A DNA stretch of 64,000 nucleotides from Solirubrobacter phytolaccae (GCF_027587195.1 NZ_JAPDDP010000014.1:1-64000), one strand, 5' to 3'; positions 7,239 to 15,444 are shown, numbered from the stretch's first letter. Notes: generated by a model from the letters alone, not told the origin. Translations and numbers: made by a program.

Positions 7239-8672
7239 TCAGTCCGCGGCGGTGCGACCAGGCACGAGGACGACGACGGTGGCGTCGTCGGCGAGGGGGT
7301 CGTCGACGGATTCGCGGACGGCGTCTTCGATCGCTCTGAGCGTGCCCGCGGCCGACTCCGGGGGCGCTTTGGACGCGGCTTCGCGGATGCCCTGGAGTCC
7401 GAGGGTCCCGCCGTCGCGCGTGGGGCGGTTCAGCACGCCGTCCGAGAGCAGGATCAGGCGCTGTCCGATCCTGATCCGGCGGTGTTGGGCGACCGGTCGG
7501 TCCGGCATCTTCGGGTCTCCCAGCGCCGGGAGGACCCCCTCGCCGAGGACCTCGAGCTCGCCGTGCTCGGTGATGAGGATCGGTGCGTGCTCGCCGCAGG
7601 TGAGCCAGCGCAGGGTGGAGGCGGGGCCGTTCCAGCAGGCGACGGTGGCGGTGGCGTGGACGTCGTCGCGGGCGACCTCGGTGAGCACGGCGTGCATGAC
7701 CGCGACGGCATCGGCCGGGTCGGTGCTGCGCTGGCGGGCGGCGCGGAAGGCGCCCAGGGTGACGGTGCCCAGGCCGGCCGCGGTCGGGCCCCGGCCCTCG
7801 GTGTCGGCGATGCCGATCCAGGCGCAGTCGGGGTTCTCGGCGTAGTCGAACCAGTCGCCGCCGATGTCGTACCCGGGGAGGATGTTGCCGGCGATCAGCG
7901 CGCCGCCGATGCGCAGGATCCGCGGGGGGAGCAGGTGCTGCTGGATCTCCGCGGCGGGGCTGGTGGGACGCAGGCGCCGGACCGCGTCGATGTGGTCGGT
8001 GTAGGTCGCCGCCAGGGAGATGGCGGCAGCGGCTTCGGCGGCGAGGTCTCGCAGGGCGTCGTCGGTGGCGCCGATCGCCATCAGCGTCCCGATCGCGCGT
8101 CCGCGCAGGTACATCGGCGCGACGACCGCGCCGGGCAGGAGCTCGTCGATCGCGGCGCGGAGCGGGGCGACGCCTTCCCGGGGGATCTCGGGGCCCACGG
8201 CGATCGGGACCGCGATCTGGCTGGGGAAGGTGCCGGGCCCGGCCATGCGCTGCATGGTCGTGCCCTCGAGGTCGACGAGGTAGACGGCCGCGGAGGTGAC
8301 GCCCTCCAGGCGCTGGGCCTCGGCGACGATCTGCTCGCCGACCTGGAAGGGCGGCACCTTGTTGAGCACCTCGGTGATCGACAGCGGCGTCGGGGCGAGG
8401 TGGGCGAGCTCGCCGGCCGGGCGCAGGTGCTCCTCGTCGTTGGATTCGGCGTCGTCGCGGACCTGGGTCCGGACCGCGTCGACGATCTCCTCGCGCGTGG
8501 CGAAGTGGCGGTAGGCGGTGGAGCGGGCCACGCCGGCCGCGGACGCGATGTCGGCCATCTCGGCGTCCGGGTCGCGCGCGAGCAGGTCCCGGGCCGCCTC
8601 GACCAGCTTCGTGCGGTTGAGGGCACGGTCGCTGCGTTGCCGTCGCTTGCGGCCCTCCGGGTTGGTTGCCAT
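7239..8672 (-). CDS. TetR-type HTH / GAF / PP2C (SpoIIE-like) phosphatase fusion regulator
   Basis: A one-polypeptide link between DNA binding and protein dephosphorylation. Residues about 20-70 form a TetR-like N-terminal HTH (NRTKLVEAARDLL, then IASAAGVARSTAYRHFATREEI). Residues about 100-225 look like a GAF sensor domain. Residues about 245-465 are a PPM/SpoIIE phosphatase with all metal motifs: GGDWFDY, IADTEGRG, LLSDGV and DDATVVVL. Such phosphatases in actinomycetes usually act on anti-anti-sigma proteins. The TetR ligand domain is absent and seems replaced by GAF plus phosphatase. ATG 8672 is used; an ATG four codons earlier (8684) is possible. A long inverted repeat lies 50 bases upstream and could be its operator. 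Target and ligand unknown. Confidence 0.85.
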   Translation of the reverse strand: MATNPEGRKRRQRSDRALNRTKLVEAARDLLARDPDAEMADIASAAGVARSTAYRHFATREEIVDAVRTQVRDDAESNDEEHLRPAGELAHLAPTPLSITEVLNKVPPFQVGEQIVAEAQRLEGVTSAAVYLVDLEGTTMQRMAGPGTFPSQIAVPIAVGPEIPREGVAPLRAAIDELLPGAVVAPMYLRGRAIGTLMAIGATDDALRDLAAEAAAAISLAATYTDHIDAVRRLRPTSPAAEIQQHLLPPRILRIGGALIAGNILPGYDIGGDWFDYAENPDCAWIGIADTEGRGPTAAGLGTVTLGAFRAARQRSTDPADAVAVMHAVLTEVARDDVHATATVACWNGPASTLRWLTCGEHAPILITEHGELEVLGEGVLPALGDPKMPDRPVAQHRRIRIGQRLILLSDGVLNRPTRDGGTLGLQGIREAASKAPPESAAGTLRAIEDAVRESVDDPLADDATVVVLVPGRTAAD

Positions 8673-8722
8673 GCCCTGCAGCATAAGCGAGACGTCGTGT
8701 CCTATTTATTCGCGGTTCAATT

Positions 8723-8758
8723 CCGGACATGTCTCGTTTAGTGCGAGGACGTGTCCGG
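8723..8758. promoter_or_regulatory. Long inverted repeat between TetR-PP2C and channel genes (candidate operator)
   Basis: CCGGACATGTCTCG (8723-8736) faces CGAGGACGTGTCCGG (8744-8758) across TTTAGTG; the arms match except for one substitution and one extra base. A smaller GGTCC/GGACC pair follows at about 8764-8779. It sits in the divergent intergenic region, next to a TetR-type gene, where TetR operators usually lie. It has no T run, which argues against a terminator. Confidence 0.5.
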
Positions 8759-8860
8759 GGATGGTCCGGATAGTGGACCGGCCGTGGTGGCCGTCGCCTG
8801 GTGCATCGCACCGCGACGTTGCCATCGGGCCTCCGAACCCAAGTTCAAAGGAACCTCTCT

Positions 8861-9661
8861 ATGGCCCTCTTCTCCGCCGTCAAGGTCGGTGACAGCCTGC
8901 AACAGGCGCTCGACTCGTTCTTCGGCTTCCTGCCGAACCTGCTCGGGTTCCTCGTGATCCTGGTGATCGGCTACATCGTCGCTCGCGTGGTCAAGGGCAT
9001 CCTCACGACCGTCCTCGAGAAGGTCGGTCTTGACCGCGCCCTGCACTCCGGTCAGACCGGGCAGTACGTCGAGAAGCTCTCGCCGGGCGCGAGCCCGAGC
9101 CGGCTCGTCGGCTCGATCGCGTTCTGGTTCCTGTTCCTCGGCGCGATCTCGTTGGCTGTATCCGCGCTGAAGATCCCCGCGCTGACGACGTTCGTGTCGG
9201 CGATCTACGGCTACCTGCCGAACGTCATCGCCGCCGTGATCATCTTCGTCGTCGCCGGTGCGATCGCCGGCGCCGTGGCCGCGCTGGTGACCAAGACGAT
9301 GGGCGACACGCCCACGGGCAAGCTCGTGGCGTCGATCGTCCCGGTCCTGATCATGGCCATTGCGGCGTTCATGATCCTCAACCAGCTGCAGATCGCGCCC
9401 GCCATCGTGACCATCACGTACGCGGTGCTGCTCGGCTCGCTCGGGCTCGGCATGGCGCTCGCCTTCGGGCTGGGCGGCCGCGAGACCGCCGCGCTGCTCG
9501 TGTCCGGCGCCTACGACAAGGGCCAGGAGCAGAAGGGCCAGGTCAAGCGCGACGTCCAGGTCGGCAAGGACCGCGGCCGCGAGCAGGCCGAAGCCGCCAA
9601 GGACAAGCTCGACTCCAGCTCGGACCAGTCCGACGCCGCGGCCCGCCGCGCGCGTCCGTAG
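8861..9661 (+). CDS. Conserved TM-helix (mechanosensitive-channel-like) membrane protein
   Basis: Membrane protein, 266 aa, with five hydrophobic helices at about 23-45, 80-102, 120-142, 155-176 and 185-207. The pattern, including the last helix GLGMALAFGLGGRETAA, matches the conserved TM-helix repeat proteins related to MscS-type channels but without the MscS beta domain. The C-terminal 45 residues are charged, polar and cytoplasmic (KGQVKRDVQVGKDRGREQ). ATG 8861 is chosen because AAGGAA lies 8 bases upstream and the earlier in-frame ATG at 8801 would add a non-conserved leader. The following anchored protein is 36 bases downstream, probably co-transcribed. A role in osmotic or envelope-tension response is an inference from the family. 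Confidence 0.8.
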   Translation: MALFSAVKVGDSLQQALDSFFGFLPNLLGFLVILVIGYIVARVVKGILTTVLEKVGLDRALHSGQTGQYVEKLSPGASPSRLVGSIAFWFLFLGAISLAVSALKIPALTTFVSAIYGYLPNVIAAVIIFVVAGAIAGAVAALVTKTMGDTPTGKLVASIVPVLIMAIAAFMILNQLQIAPAIVTITYAVLLGSLGLGMALAFGLGGRETAALLVSGAYDKGQEQKGQVKRDVQVGKDRGREQAEAAKDKLDSSSDQSDAAARRARP

Positions 9662-9697
9662 CCGGCCAGCAACCAAGAACGGATTCGGAGACTTTCG

Positions 9698-10303
9698 ATG
9701 GCACAACCGTCAAACAACCGCCGGGCCGCAGCGGTCCCGCTCGGCGACCGCGAACCTCGCCGGGCCGGTGGCGGCTGGCTGAAGTGGCTGCTGCCGCTGC
9801 TCGCCCTCCTGCTCGTCCTCGTGCTGGTGCTCGCGATGCGCCTGGGTGGCGACGACGACGCGTCGACCAGCGGCGACCGCTCGACGGCGACCGCGGCGGC
9901 GACGGCAACGAGCGAAGCCTCCGCCGGCACGTCCGACGCCGGCGCCGCGACCCTGACCGCGGGCGACCGGCCGTTGCGCGGCGACGACGCCGAGTCGCTC
10001 ACCGCCGCGGTCGGCCAGCAGGCCGAAGGGACCGGCGCGACGGTGCTCTCCGTCGTCTCCGGCACGGGCTTCTGGGTCGGTAGTTCGGACGCCGATCGCG
10101 TGTTCGTCGAATACGGCTCGACCGTCGGCACCGACGAGAGCCAGCCCTACAAGCCCAAGGTCGGCGACGTCGTCGCGCTCAGTGGCGAAGTCCGGCCCGC
10201 TCCCGCGGACCCCGCCCAGACGCTCAAGCTCGGCGCCCCCGACGCCGAGCAGGTCAAGGCCCAAGGCGCCTACATCAACGCCCAGGACGTGCAGGCGCAG
10301 TAG
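9698..10303 (+). CDS. Membrane-anchored secreted-domain protein, function unknown
   Basis: 201 aa. A basic N-terminus (residues 1-26) precedes one strong transmembrane helix (WLKWLLPLLALLLVLVLVLAM). An Ala/Thr/Ser/Asp-rich linker follows (about 50-85), then a compact outer domain (about 90-200) with alternating beta-like stretches (GTGFWVGSSDADRVFVEYG, VGDVVALSGEVRPAP). The outer part looks like a small beta-barrel of OB-fold type, but no family is certain. It lies just after the TM-helix channel-like gene, so the two may act together at the membrane. A hairpin follows the stop. Confidence 0.72.
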   Translation: MAQPSNNRRAAAVPLGDREPRRAGGGWLKWLLPLLALLLVLVLVLAMRLGGDDDASTSGDRSTATAAATATSEASAGTSDAGAATLTAGDRPLRGDDAESLTAAVGQQAEGTGATVLSVVSGTGFWVGSSDADRVFVEYGSTVGTDESQPYKPKVGDVVALSGEVRPAPADPAQTLKLGAPDAEQVKAQGAYINAQDVQAQ

Positions 10304-10318
10304 GCCCGCACCGTCGAC

Positions 10319-10353
10319 GACCCCCGCCAACGACGTTCCGGGTGACGGGGGTC
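10319..10353 (+). terminator. Possible terminator hairpin
   Basis: GACCCCCG and CGGGGGTC form an 8-bp perfect stem with a 19-base loop, 15 bases after the anchored-protein stop. No T run follows, so it may only slow transcription. Confidence 0.4.
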
Positions 10354-10442
10354 CGTCGCGGTGGCCGGCGCGAATCTGGCACCTCGCCGGAGAAATCTCC
10401 CGTTCGTGGCGATCCCGGTCCGACCCGTCGGCGACGCGACCG

Positions 10443-10705
10443 ATGACGGGAGGCATGGAACAGGTCATTCCACGCGTCATGCGGTGGTGTTGGGTGGTGC
10501 TCGTCGGTGCGGTGCTCGTGTACGCGGTGCAGGCGGTGGTCCGGTTCGGTGGTGAGGCCACCGACGCACGGTTCGCCACCCGCCTCTATCCCGCGATCGA
10601 GGTGGCCATCGTCGCCGTGATCCTCGTGCGCGTCGTCCGGTCGCGCACCAGCGCCGATCGTTCGCCCTGCTCGCGCTCGGCTTCGCCCTCAGCCTCGCCG
10701 GCGAT
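10443..10705 (+). pseudogene. N-terminal membrane segment of the GGDEF/HD-GYP gene, out of frame with the rest
   Basis: This frame encodes two transmembrane-like helices (WCWVVLVGAVLVYAVQAVV and AIEVAIVAVILVRVV) that normally begin this type of membrane GGDEF protein. At about 10650-10670 the match moves to the frame one base earlier, where it continues as FALLALGFALSLAGD into the main gene. A single-base loss near there restores a continuous protein if repaired. This is either a sequencing error or a real disruption. Possible starts are ATG 10443 or 10455; GGGAGG at 10448 is too close to the second to be an ideal ribosome site. Confidence 0.6.
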
Positions 10706-12463
10706 GTGGCGTGGGCGCTGCTCTACGGCGACTCGGCAGCGGCGATCCCGATCCCATCGGTGGCAGACGTGTTCTACGTCGCGGCGTACGTGCCGTTCGG
10801 CGCGTCCGTCCTCCTCCTGGTGGCGGGAACCCGCACGCGCTCGGTCGGCTCCGGGTTGTGGCTCGACGGGATCGTCGTCGCCATCACGCTGATCACCGGG
10901 ATGGCGTATCTCGTCCTCCCACCCCTCCTCGCGGTATGGGCCGATACCGAGCCGGCGGCAACCTTGACGAACGCCGCGTATCCGATCGGCGATGCGGTCG
11001 TGGTCGCTGCGCTGGTGTCCTCGATCGCCCTTCGCAACTGGCGGCTGGACCTGCGCTGCGCCGTGCTCGCGCTTGCCTTCTGCGTCTTCGTCGCCAGCGA
11101 CAGCCTCTACCTCGTGCAGATCGCGGACGGGACGTACCGGCCCGCGGGCCTGCTGGATGTCGGCTGGTTGGTCGCCGGCCTCCTGGCGGCCGCGGCCGCG
11201 TGGCTGCCTGCCTCACGCGCGGGCACGGAGCTGTCCATCACCCAGCTGTCGGCCGTCGTCCCGTCGGTTGCGGGCGCCGCCGCGGTCACGCTGCTGCTCG
11301 TGGACCAGCACGGGACGGAAACCGAGTGGCTGCTCGCTCCCGTGGCCGTCATCGCGTTGCTGATCTTCGTGCGCTTCACGCTCATCTCCCACGACAACCA
11401 CCGGCTGATCGCGCACAACCGCGCCGAGGCCATCACCGACGCGCTCACCGGCCTGGCGAACCGGCGCCGGCTCATCGAGGACCTCGCCGTGCCCCACGAG
11501 CACGAGCGAACCGTGATCCTGTTCGACCTGGACGGCTTCAAGCTCTACAACGACACGTTCGGGCACCCGGCGGGGGACGTGCTGCTGCAGATCATCGGGC
11601 GCGAGCTCGCGGCCGTGGTCGGCGAGAACGGTGTGGCCTACCGACTCGGCGGCGACGAGTTCTGCGCTGTCCTGCCCCGCGGGGCCGATCCTGATGACGA
11701 CGGCCGGCGACTCGCCGCGGCGATGGCCCACCAAGGCCACGGCTTCAACGTCGGTGCTTCCTACGGCGCCACGACCATCGCCGCCGGGGCAGCGGCGTCG
11801 GAGCGCACGATCTCGGTCGCGGACGAGCGCCTGTATGTCTGCAAGAACGGTCGACGCAGCTCCGCCGACGAGCAGAGCGCCGAAGTCCTGCTCGCGGTCC
11901 TGGCCGAGCGTACCCCCGACCTCAACGATCACGCCACGACGGTCGCGGACCTCGCCCACGCCGTCGCTCGTCGTCTCGGCCTCGACGAACACCACGCGGC
12001 CCGGGTCCGCCGTGCCGCCGCGCTGCACGACATCGGCAAGATCGCCATCCCGGACGACATCCTGGCCAAGCCGCGTGGGCTCACCGAGGACGAATGGCGA
12101 CTGATGCGCCAGCACACCGTGATCGGCGAGCGGATCCTCGCGGCCGCGCCCGCACTCCGGCCCGTCGCCGAGATCGTCCGCTCCTCGCATGAGCGCTGGG
12201 ACGGACGCGGCTACCCCGACGCGCTCGCCGGCGAGGCCATCCCGCTCGGGGCACGCATCGTGTTCGCGTGCGACGCCTACGACGCCATGACCAGCTCGCG
12301 CCCGTACAACCAGCCGATGAGCGAGCAGGAGGCGATCGCCGAGCTGAGATCGTGCTCCGGCACCCAGTTCGACCCCGACGTCGTGGCCGCGCTCGTCGCC
12401 GTGCTTGGCTCCGCCGACTCGACCGGCGCGGCCGATCGCCGGACCGCTCCGGCCGCGGCCTGA
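10706..12463 (+). CDS. Membrane GGDEF / HD-GYP bifunctional c-di-GMP protein (5' part frameshifted)
   Basis: Carries both a c-di-GMP-making and a c-di-GMP-degrading domain. From the GTG at 10706: about six to seven transmembrane helices (residues 1-225, a common sensor-type membrane region with PSVADVFYVAAY), an intact GGDEF (315-319) and an HD-GYP domain with HDIGK (H441-D442) and HERWDGRGYP, so both active sites look complete. The first two helices lie upstream in another frame. If translation really begins at 10706 the protein lacks these helices and its topology would change. The following LuxR gene starts 40 bases later. Opposing activities in one protein are usually balanced by the sensor domain. 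Confidence 0.82.
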   Translation: MAWALLYGDSAAAIPIPSVADVFYVAAYVPFGASVLLLVAGTRTRSVGSGLWLDGIVVAITLITGMAYLVLPPLLAVWADTEPAATLTNAAYPIGDAVVVAALVSSIALRNWRLDLRCAVLALAFCVFVASDSLYLVQIADGTYRPAGLLDVGWLVAGLLAAAAAWLPASRAGTELSITQLSAVVPSVAGAAAVTLLLVDQHGTETEWLLAPVAVIALLIFVRFTLISHDNHRLIAHNRAEAITDALTGLANRRRLIEDLAVPHEHERTVILFDLDGFKLYNDTFGHPAGDVLLQIIGRELAAVVGENGVAYRLGGDEFCAVLPRGADPDDDGRRLAAAMAHQGHGFNVGASYGATTIAAGAAASERTISVADERLYVCKNGRRSSADEQSAEVLLAVLAERTPDLNDHATTVADLAHAVARRLGLDEHHAARVRRAAALHDIGKIAIPDDILAKPRGLTEDEWRLMRQHTVIGERILAAAPALRPVAEIVRSSHERWDGRGYPDALAGEAIPLGARIVFACDAYDAMTSSRPYNQPMSEQEAIAELRSCSGTQFDPDVVAALVAVLGSADSTGAADRRTAPAAA

Positions 12464-12492
12464 GGGTCCCGGACCGGCACCTCGCCATACTC

Positions 12493-12512
12493 GATGGCGT
12501 CGGATGGCGTCG
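12493..12512. repeat. 10-bp tandem duplication creating a second ATG
   Basis: GATGGCGTCG occurs twice back to back. Each copy carries ATGGCGTCG, but the two ATGs (12494 and 12504) are in different frames. Only 12504 opens the LuxR regulator frame. The first could act as an out-of-frame decoy start. Confidence 0.6.
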
Positions 12513-13262
12513 GAGCACGAACTGGTGATCAGCCCCACCGCGCTCTTGACCGCGCTGGCGCTGGCTGAAGAACACGGTGGCGCGCGGGCAGCGGTCCGGG
12601 CGGTCGGCCTCGAAGCGAATCCGCTCGAGGGCATGGAGGGCGTGCGCCCCGACCTCGCGCGGCAGCTGGGCGGGCTGGTCGGCGCCGACGCGACGGGCGA
12701 GGCCGCCGCGCTCGGCTTTCTCGCCGGTCGCGCCACGCACCGACTGCGGACGCTCGACGTGTCGTCGTTCCTGATGGACCAGGACCTCGTCGTCCGCGGT
12801 GCCGAAGGGCGCTCGATCATGCGACTGCCGTGGTTCGCGGCGGATCTGTTCGTGGCTCGTCAAGTTCCCGACATCACCGAGATGCCGGAGGACGTGCGGG
12901 CGACGACGGTCACGAACTACCGGGCGGCTCTGCGTGGCGAGCGCCGCACGTTCGCGTTCACGAGCTACGGGCTGCGCTACACGGTCGAGTCGGTGCCGGT
13001 GCGCGGAGAGGACGGGCACGTCCGGGCGGTGCTCGGCCTCGCGCGCCCCGCGGCGCCCGCCGCGGACGTGCCGTTGACCGCGCGCGAACGCGAGATGCTG
13101 CAGCTCGCCGCCAACGGGTTGTCGGGTCCCCAGATCGCGGCGCACCTGGTGCTCAGCCCCGGAACCGTCAAGACGCACTTCCAGAACATCTACAAGAAGT
13201 GGGGTGTGTCCGACCGTGCCGGCGCGGTTGCCCGCGCGCTCCGGCAGGGGCTGATCGACTAG
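12504..13262 (+). CDS. PAS-like / LuxR-type HTH transcriptional regulator
   Basis: 252-aa one-component regulator. Residues about 80-185 form a PAS-like sensor fold (ITEMPEDVRATTVTNY, then GLRYTVESVPVRGEDGHVRAVLGLAR). The C-terminal 65 residues are a typical LuxR/FixJ HTH (LTAREREMLQLAANGLS, QIAAHLVLSPGTVKTHFQNIY). The N-terminal 75 residues are helical and unassigned. ATG 12504 is chosen because it lies after the previous stop; the same frame continues upstream into that gene. No receiver Asp is present, so it senses a ligand or partner directly. It sits between two c-di-GMP proteins and may regulate them. Confidence 0.85.
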   Translation: MASEHELVISPTALLTALALAEEHGGARAAVRAVGLEANPLEGMEGVRPDLARQLGGLVGADATGEAAALGFLAGRATHRLRTLDVSSFLMDQDLVVRGAEGRSIMRLPWFAADLFVARQVPDITEMPEDVRATTVTNYRAALRGERRTFAFTSYGLRYTVESVPVRGEDGHVRAVLGLARPAAPAADVPLTAREREMLQLAANGLSGPQIAAHLVLSPGTVKTHFQNIYKKWGVSDRAGAVARALRQGLID

Positions 13263-13316
13263 CGGAGGCGAACTACGCCGATCGGCAGATTGTGAGCCGG
13301 TCGTGCACCCGCTGAG

Positions 13317-14909
13317 ATGGTTCCAGTGCGGGAGCGCGTACTGGTAGTGGATGACGATGCGGTCGCGCGGCGTCTCCTGGTGACCATGATGGTCGGCGAG
13401 GGGTTCACCTGTGCCGCCGCGGAGACGCTCGCGCAGGCGCGGGCCCGGACGGTCTCCTTCGACCCGGAGCTGATCCTGCTCGACGTGAACCTCGCCGGCG
13501 AGTCCGGTCTCACGCTCGCGGACGAGCTGCGGATACGCGCCGGGGGGCCCGCCGTGCTCATCGTCAGCGCCGACGACGACGCGGAGGTCGCCAAGCGCGC
13601 ACTCGACGCCGGAGCGCTCGGGTACGTGACCAAGCCGTTCACGCGCACCGACCTCACGATCGCGGTCGACGCCGCTCTCCGGCGTCGGAGTGAAAGCCAG
13701 AGCGCGATCCTCCGGCTGCGTCACGCGAACGAGGAGACCGTCCGGCGGCTTTCGAAGGCGGTCGAGTTCCGCGATCCCGAGACCGGCGCGCACATCGAGC
13801 GCATGAGTCACTACTGCGCGCTGCTGGCCACGCACTTCGACCTCGAACCCGAGCTCATACGGGTGGCGAGCGGCCTGCACGACGTCGGCAAGATCGCGAC
13901 GCCGGACTCGATCCTGCTCAAGCCCGGGCCACTGACCGTCAGCGAGCGCGCGGTGATGGAGACACACGCGCAGATCGGCTATGAGCTGCTCGAGGGCTCT
14001 GGAATCCAGCTGCTCGACCAGGCCGCGGTGATCGCCTGGTCGCACCACGAGCGCTACGACGGAACCGGCTATCCGCGTGCCCTGGCCGGCGAGGACATCC
14101 CGCTGTCCGGCCGGATCGCCGGCGTCGCGGATGTCTTCGACGCGCTCACGACCCAGCGTGTGTATCGCTCCCCGCTGTCGGTGGACCAGGCCGTAGCGGT
14201 GCTGCGCGACGAACGCGGGCGCCACTTCGATCCTGTCGTCGTCGACGCCTTCCTGAGTGACCTCGAGGCCGTCGAGGCGATCATGACCCGCTTCGGGGTC
14301 GCCGCCACGGGGCACACGGCCACGACATCCGAGCTCGTCTCACTGCAGGTCGCGGCCGCGAGCCTCGGGATCACCGTGAGCCGGCTGCGTCGGTGGGCCG
14401 ACAGCGGTCGCGTGAAGATCGTCCGCACGGCCGGCGGGCATCGCCGGTTTCCGGTGACGGAGGTACGCAGGCTCGCGAGCGAGCGCGCCACGCCACCTGC
14501 GGTGCGGCCGCTCGACCCCCCGTCCGACCCGCTGCGCGGGCTTGCGCACGTCTTGGAGCAGCACGGTCGCCGGCTCGCGGACATCGCCGCGGCGGCGCTC
14601 TACAACGGTGACCCGGAGGGCTGGTTCGGAGCTGCGCCGGCCGACCAGGACCGCACGGAATGGCTCACGGCGCTCGCTCGCGGCTGCCGCAGCGGCGACT
14701 ACGCAGAGGCCTTCCGAGCGTCCGAGGTGTTCTTGCAGCGCGCGTACCTGCGCGGCACCGGCCTCCTGGAACGACTCAGGTTCATCGAGCACCTGAGCCG
14801 CCTCGCCGTGCAGGCGCTGACGAAGCTCGGGGCCTCGGGCGACGAGATCGTCGGGACCCGCCGCCTGTTCGCCGCCCTCGGCGAGGCGCACCTCGACGAG
14901 CGCGAGTGA
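13317..14909 (+). CDS. REC / HD-GYP / MerR-type HTH fusion protein
   Basis: 530-aa protein. Receiver (about 5-125) with LVVDDD, acceptor D56 and TKPF. HD-GYP phosphodiesterase (about 140-330) with HDVGK (H188-D189) and HHERYDGTGYP, so catalytic residues are present. A MerR/excisionase-type winged HTH lies at about 341-390 (LGITVSRLRRWADSGRV, GGHRRFPVTEVRRL). A helical C-terminal domain of about 120 residues is of unknown type. A phosphorelay-controlled c-di-GMP hydrolase joined to a DNA-binding module is unusual; it could bind DNA depending on phosphorylation or c-di-GMP. It follows the LuxR gene in the same direction by 54 bases and faces a convergent YetF gene. Confidence 0.88.
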   Translation: MVPVRERVLVVDDDAVARRLLVTMMVGEGFTCAAAETLAQARARTVSFDPELILLDVNLAGESGLTLADELRIRAGGPAVLIVSADDDAEVAKRALDAGALGYVTKPFTRTDLTIAVDAALRRRSESQSAILRLRHANEETVRRLSKAVEFRDPETGAHIERMSHYCALLATHFDLEPELIRVASGLHDVGKIATPDSILLKPGPLTVSERAVMETHAQIGYELLEGSGIQLLDQAAVIAWSHHERYDGTGYPRALAGEDIPLSGRIAGVADVFDALTTQRVYRSPLSVDQAVAVLRDERGRHFDPVVVDAFLSDLEAVEAIMTRFGVAATGHTATTSELVSLQVAAASLGITVSRLRRWADSGRVKIVRTAGGHRRFPVTEVRRLASERATPPAVRPLDPPSDPLRGLAHVLEQHGRRLADIAAAALYNGDPEGWFGAAPADQDRTEWLTALARGCRSGDYAEAFRASEVFLQRAYLRGTGLLERLRFIEHLSRLAVQALTKLGASGDEIVGTRRLFAALGEAHLDERE

Positions 14910-14916
14910 CGCCGTG

Positions 14917-14956
14917 GTGGGGCAGATCCCGAAGACGATGCAGGCGGGAGCCCCAC
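14917..14956. terminator. Weak hairpin between convergent genes
   Basis: GTGGGGC (14917-14923) and GCCCCAC (14950-14956) pair as a 7-bp stem with a 26-base loop in the 63-base space between convergent stops. It could serve both directions. No T run; support is weak. Confidence 0.3.
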
Positions 14957-14972
14957 GTCCTGAAGCGTCGCG

Positions 14973-15428
14973 TCAGCGATCGTCGTCGTCCTTCGGGATG
15001 ATCGAGATCGCGCCGCTGCGCTCGAGGATCGCGTGCTTGATCTGATCCAGCCGCTCGACCCCCTCTTCCAGCCGCGCCGTCTCGAGCACGTCGTCGAGCC
15101 GGATCTTCATGTGCGTGAGACGCTCGTCGAGGACGTGGCCGTTCTCGATGAGCACCAGCGGCGCGTCCTCGAGCACGTGGCTGATGTCGGCCCAGCGGTG
15201 CGCGGCGGTGTCGCTGGCGCGGTTGATGACGACGAGCGTGACGGTGATCACCGCCGCGGTCGTCAGCGACGAGTCGTCGCCGATCAGCGCCTGTCCGACG
15301 GTCTGCGAGATCAGCAGCAGCAAGATCAGGTCGAAGATCGTGATCTGGGCGAGTCCGCGCTTGCCGCTGAGCCGGACGACGATGAGCAGCAGCAGGTAGC
15401 AACCGATCGCGCGGAACACGGGTTCCAT
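14973..15428 (-). CDS. YetF/DUF421-family membrane protein
   Basis: 151 aa. ATG 15428 is chosen because AAGGAGCC lies 5 bases upstream, although the frame is open further back. The N-terminal 75 residues hold two to three helices (AIGCYLLLLIVVRLSGKRGL, ITIFDLILLLLISQTVGQAL, AAVITVTLVVIN). The R-GKR-LAQ-T-FD pattern is typical of DUF421. The C-terminal cytoplasmic domain ends with ILERSGAISIIPKDDDD, also typical. The family's biochemical role is not settled; members are linked to spore or envelope functions in Bacillus. It is the second gene of a pair, 16 bases after the small anchored protein. Confidence 0.85.
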   Translation of the reverse strand: MEPVFRAIGCYLLLLIVVRLSGKRGLAQITIFDLILLLLISQTVGQALIGDDSSLTTAAVITVTLVVINRASDTAAHRWADISHVLEDAPLVLIENGHVLDERLTHMKIRLDDVLETARLEEGVERLDQIKHAILERSGAISIIPKDDDDR

Positions 15429-15444
15429 CCGGAGGCTCCTTCCG

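Noticed and set aside
6502-8811. 769-codon minus-strand open frame
   Set aside because: Overlaps the ZIP-like and TetR-PP2C genes in a wrong frame and has biased composition without domains.
10182-10892. 236-codon frame read as one protein
   Set aside because: Only its middle (from about 10443 to 10660) is protein-like; the rest is out-of-frame sequence of neighbours.
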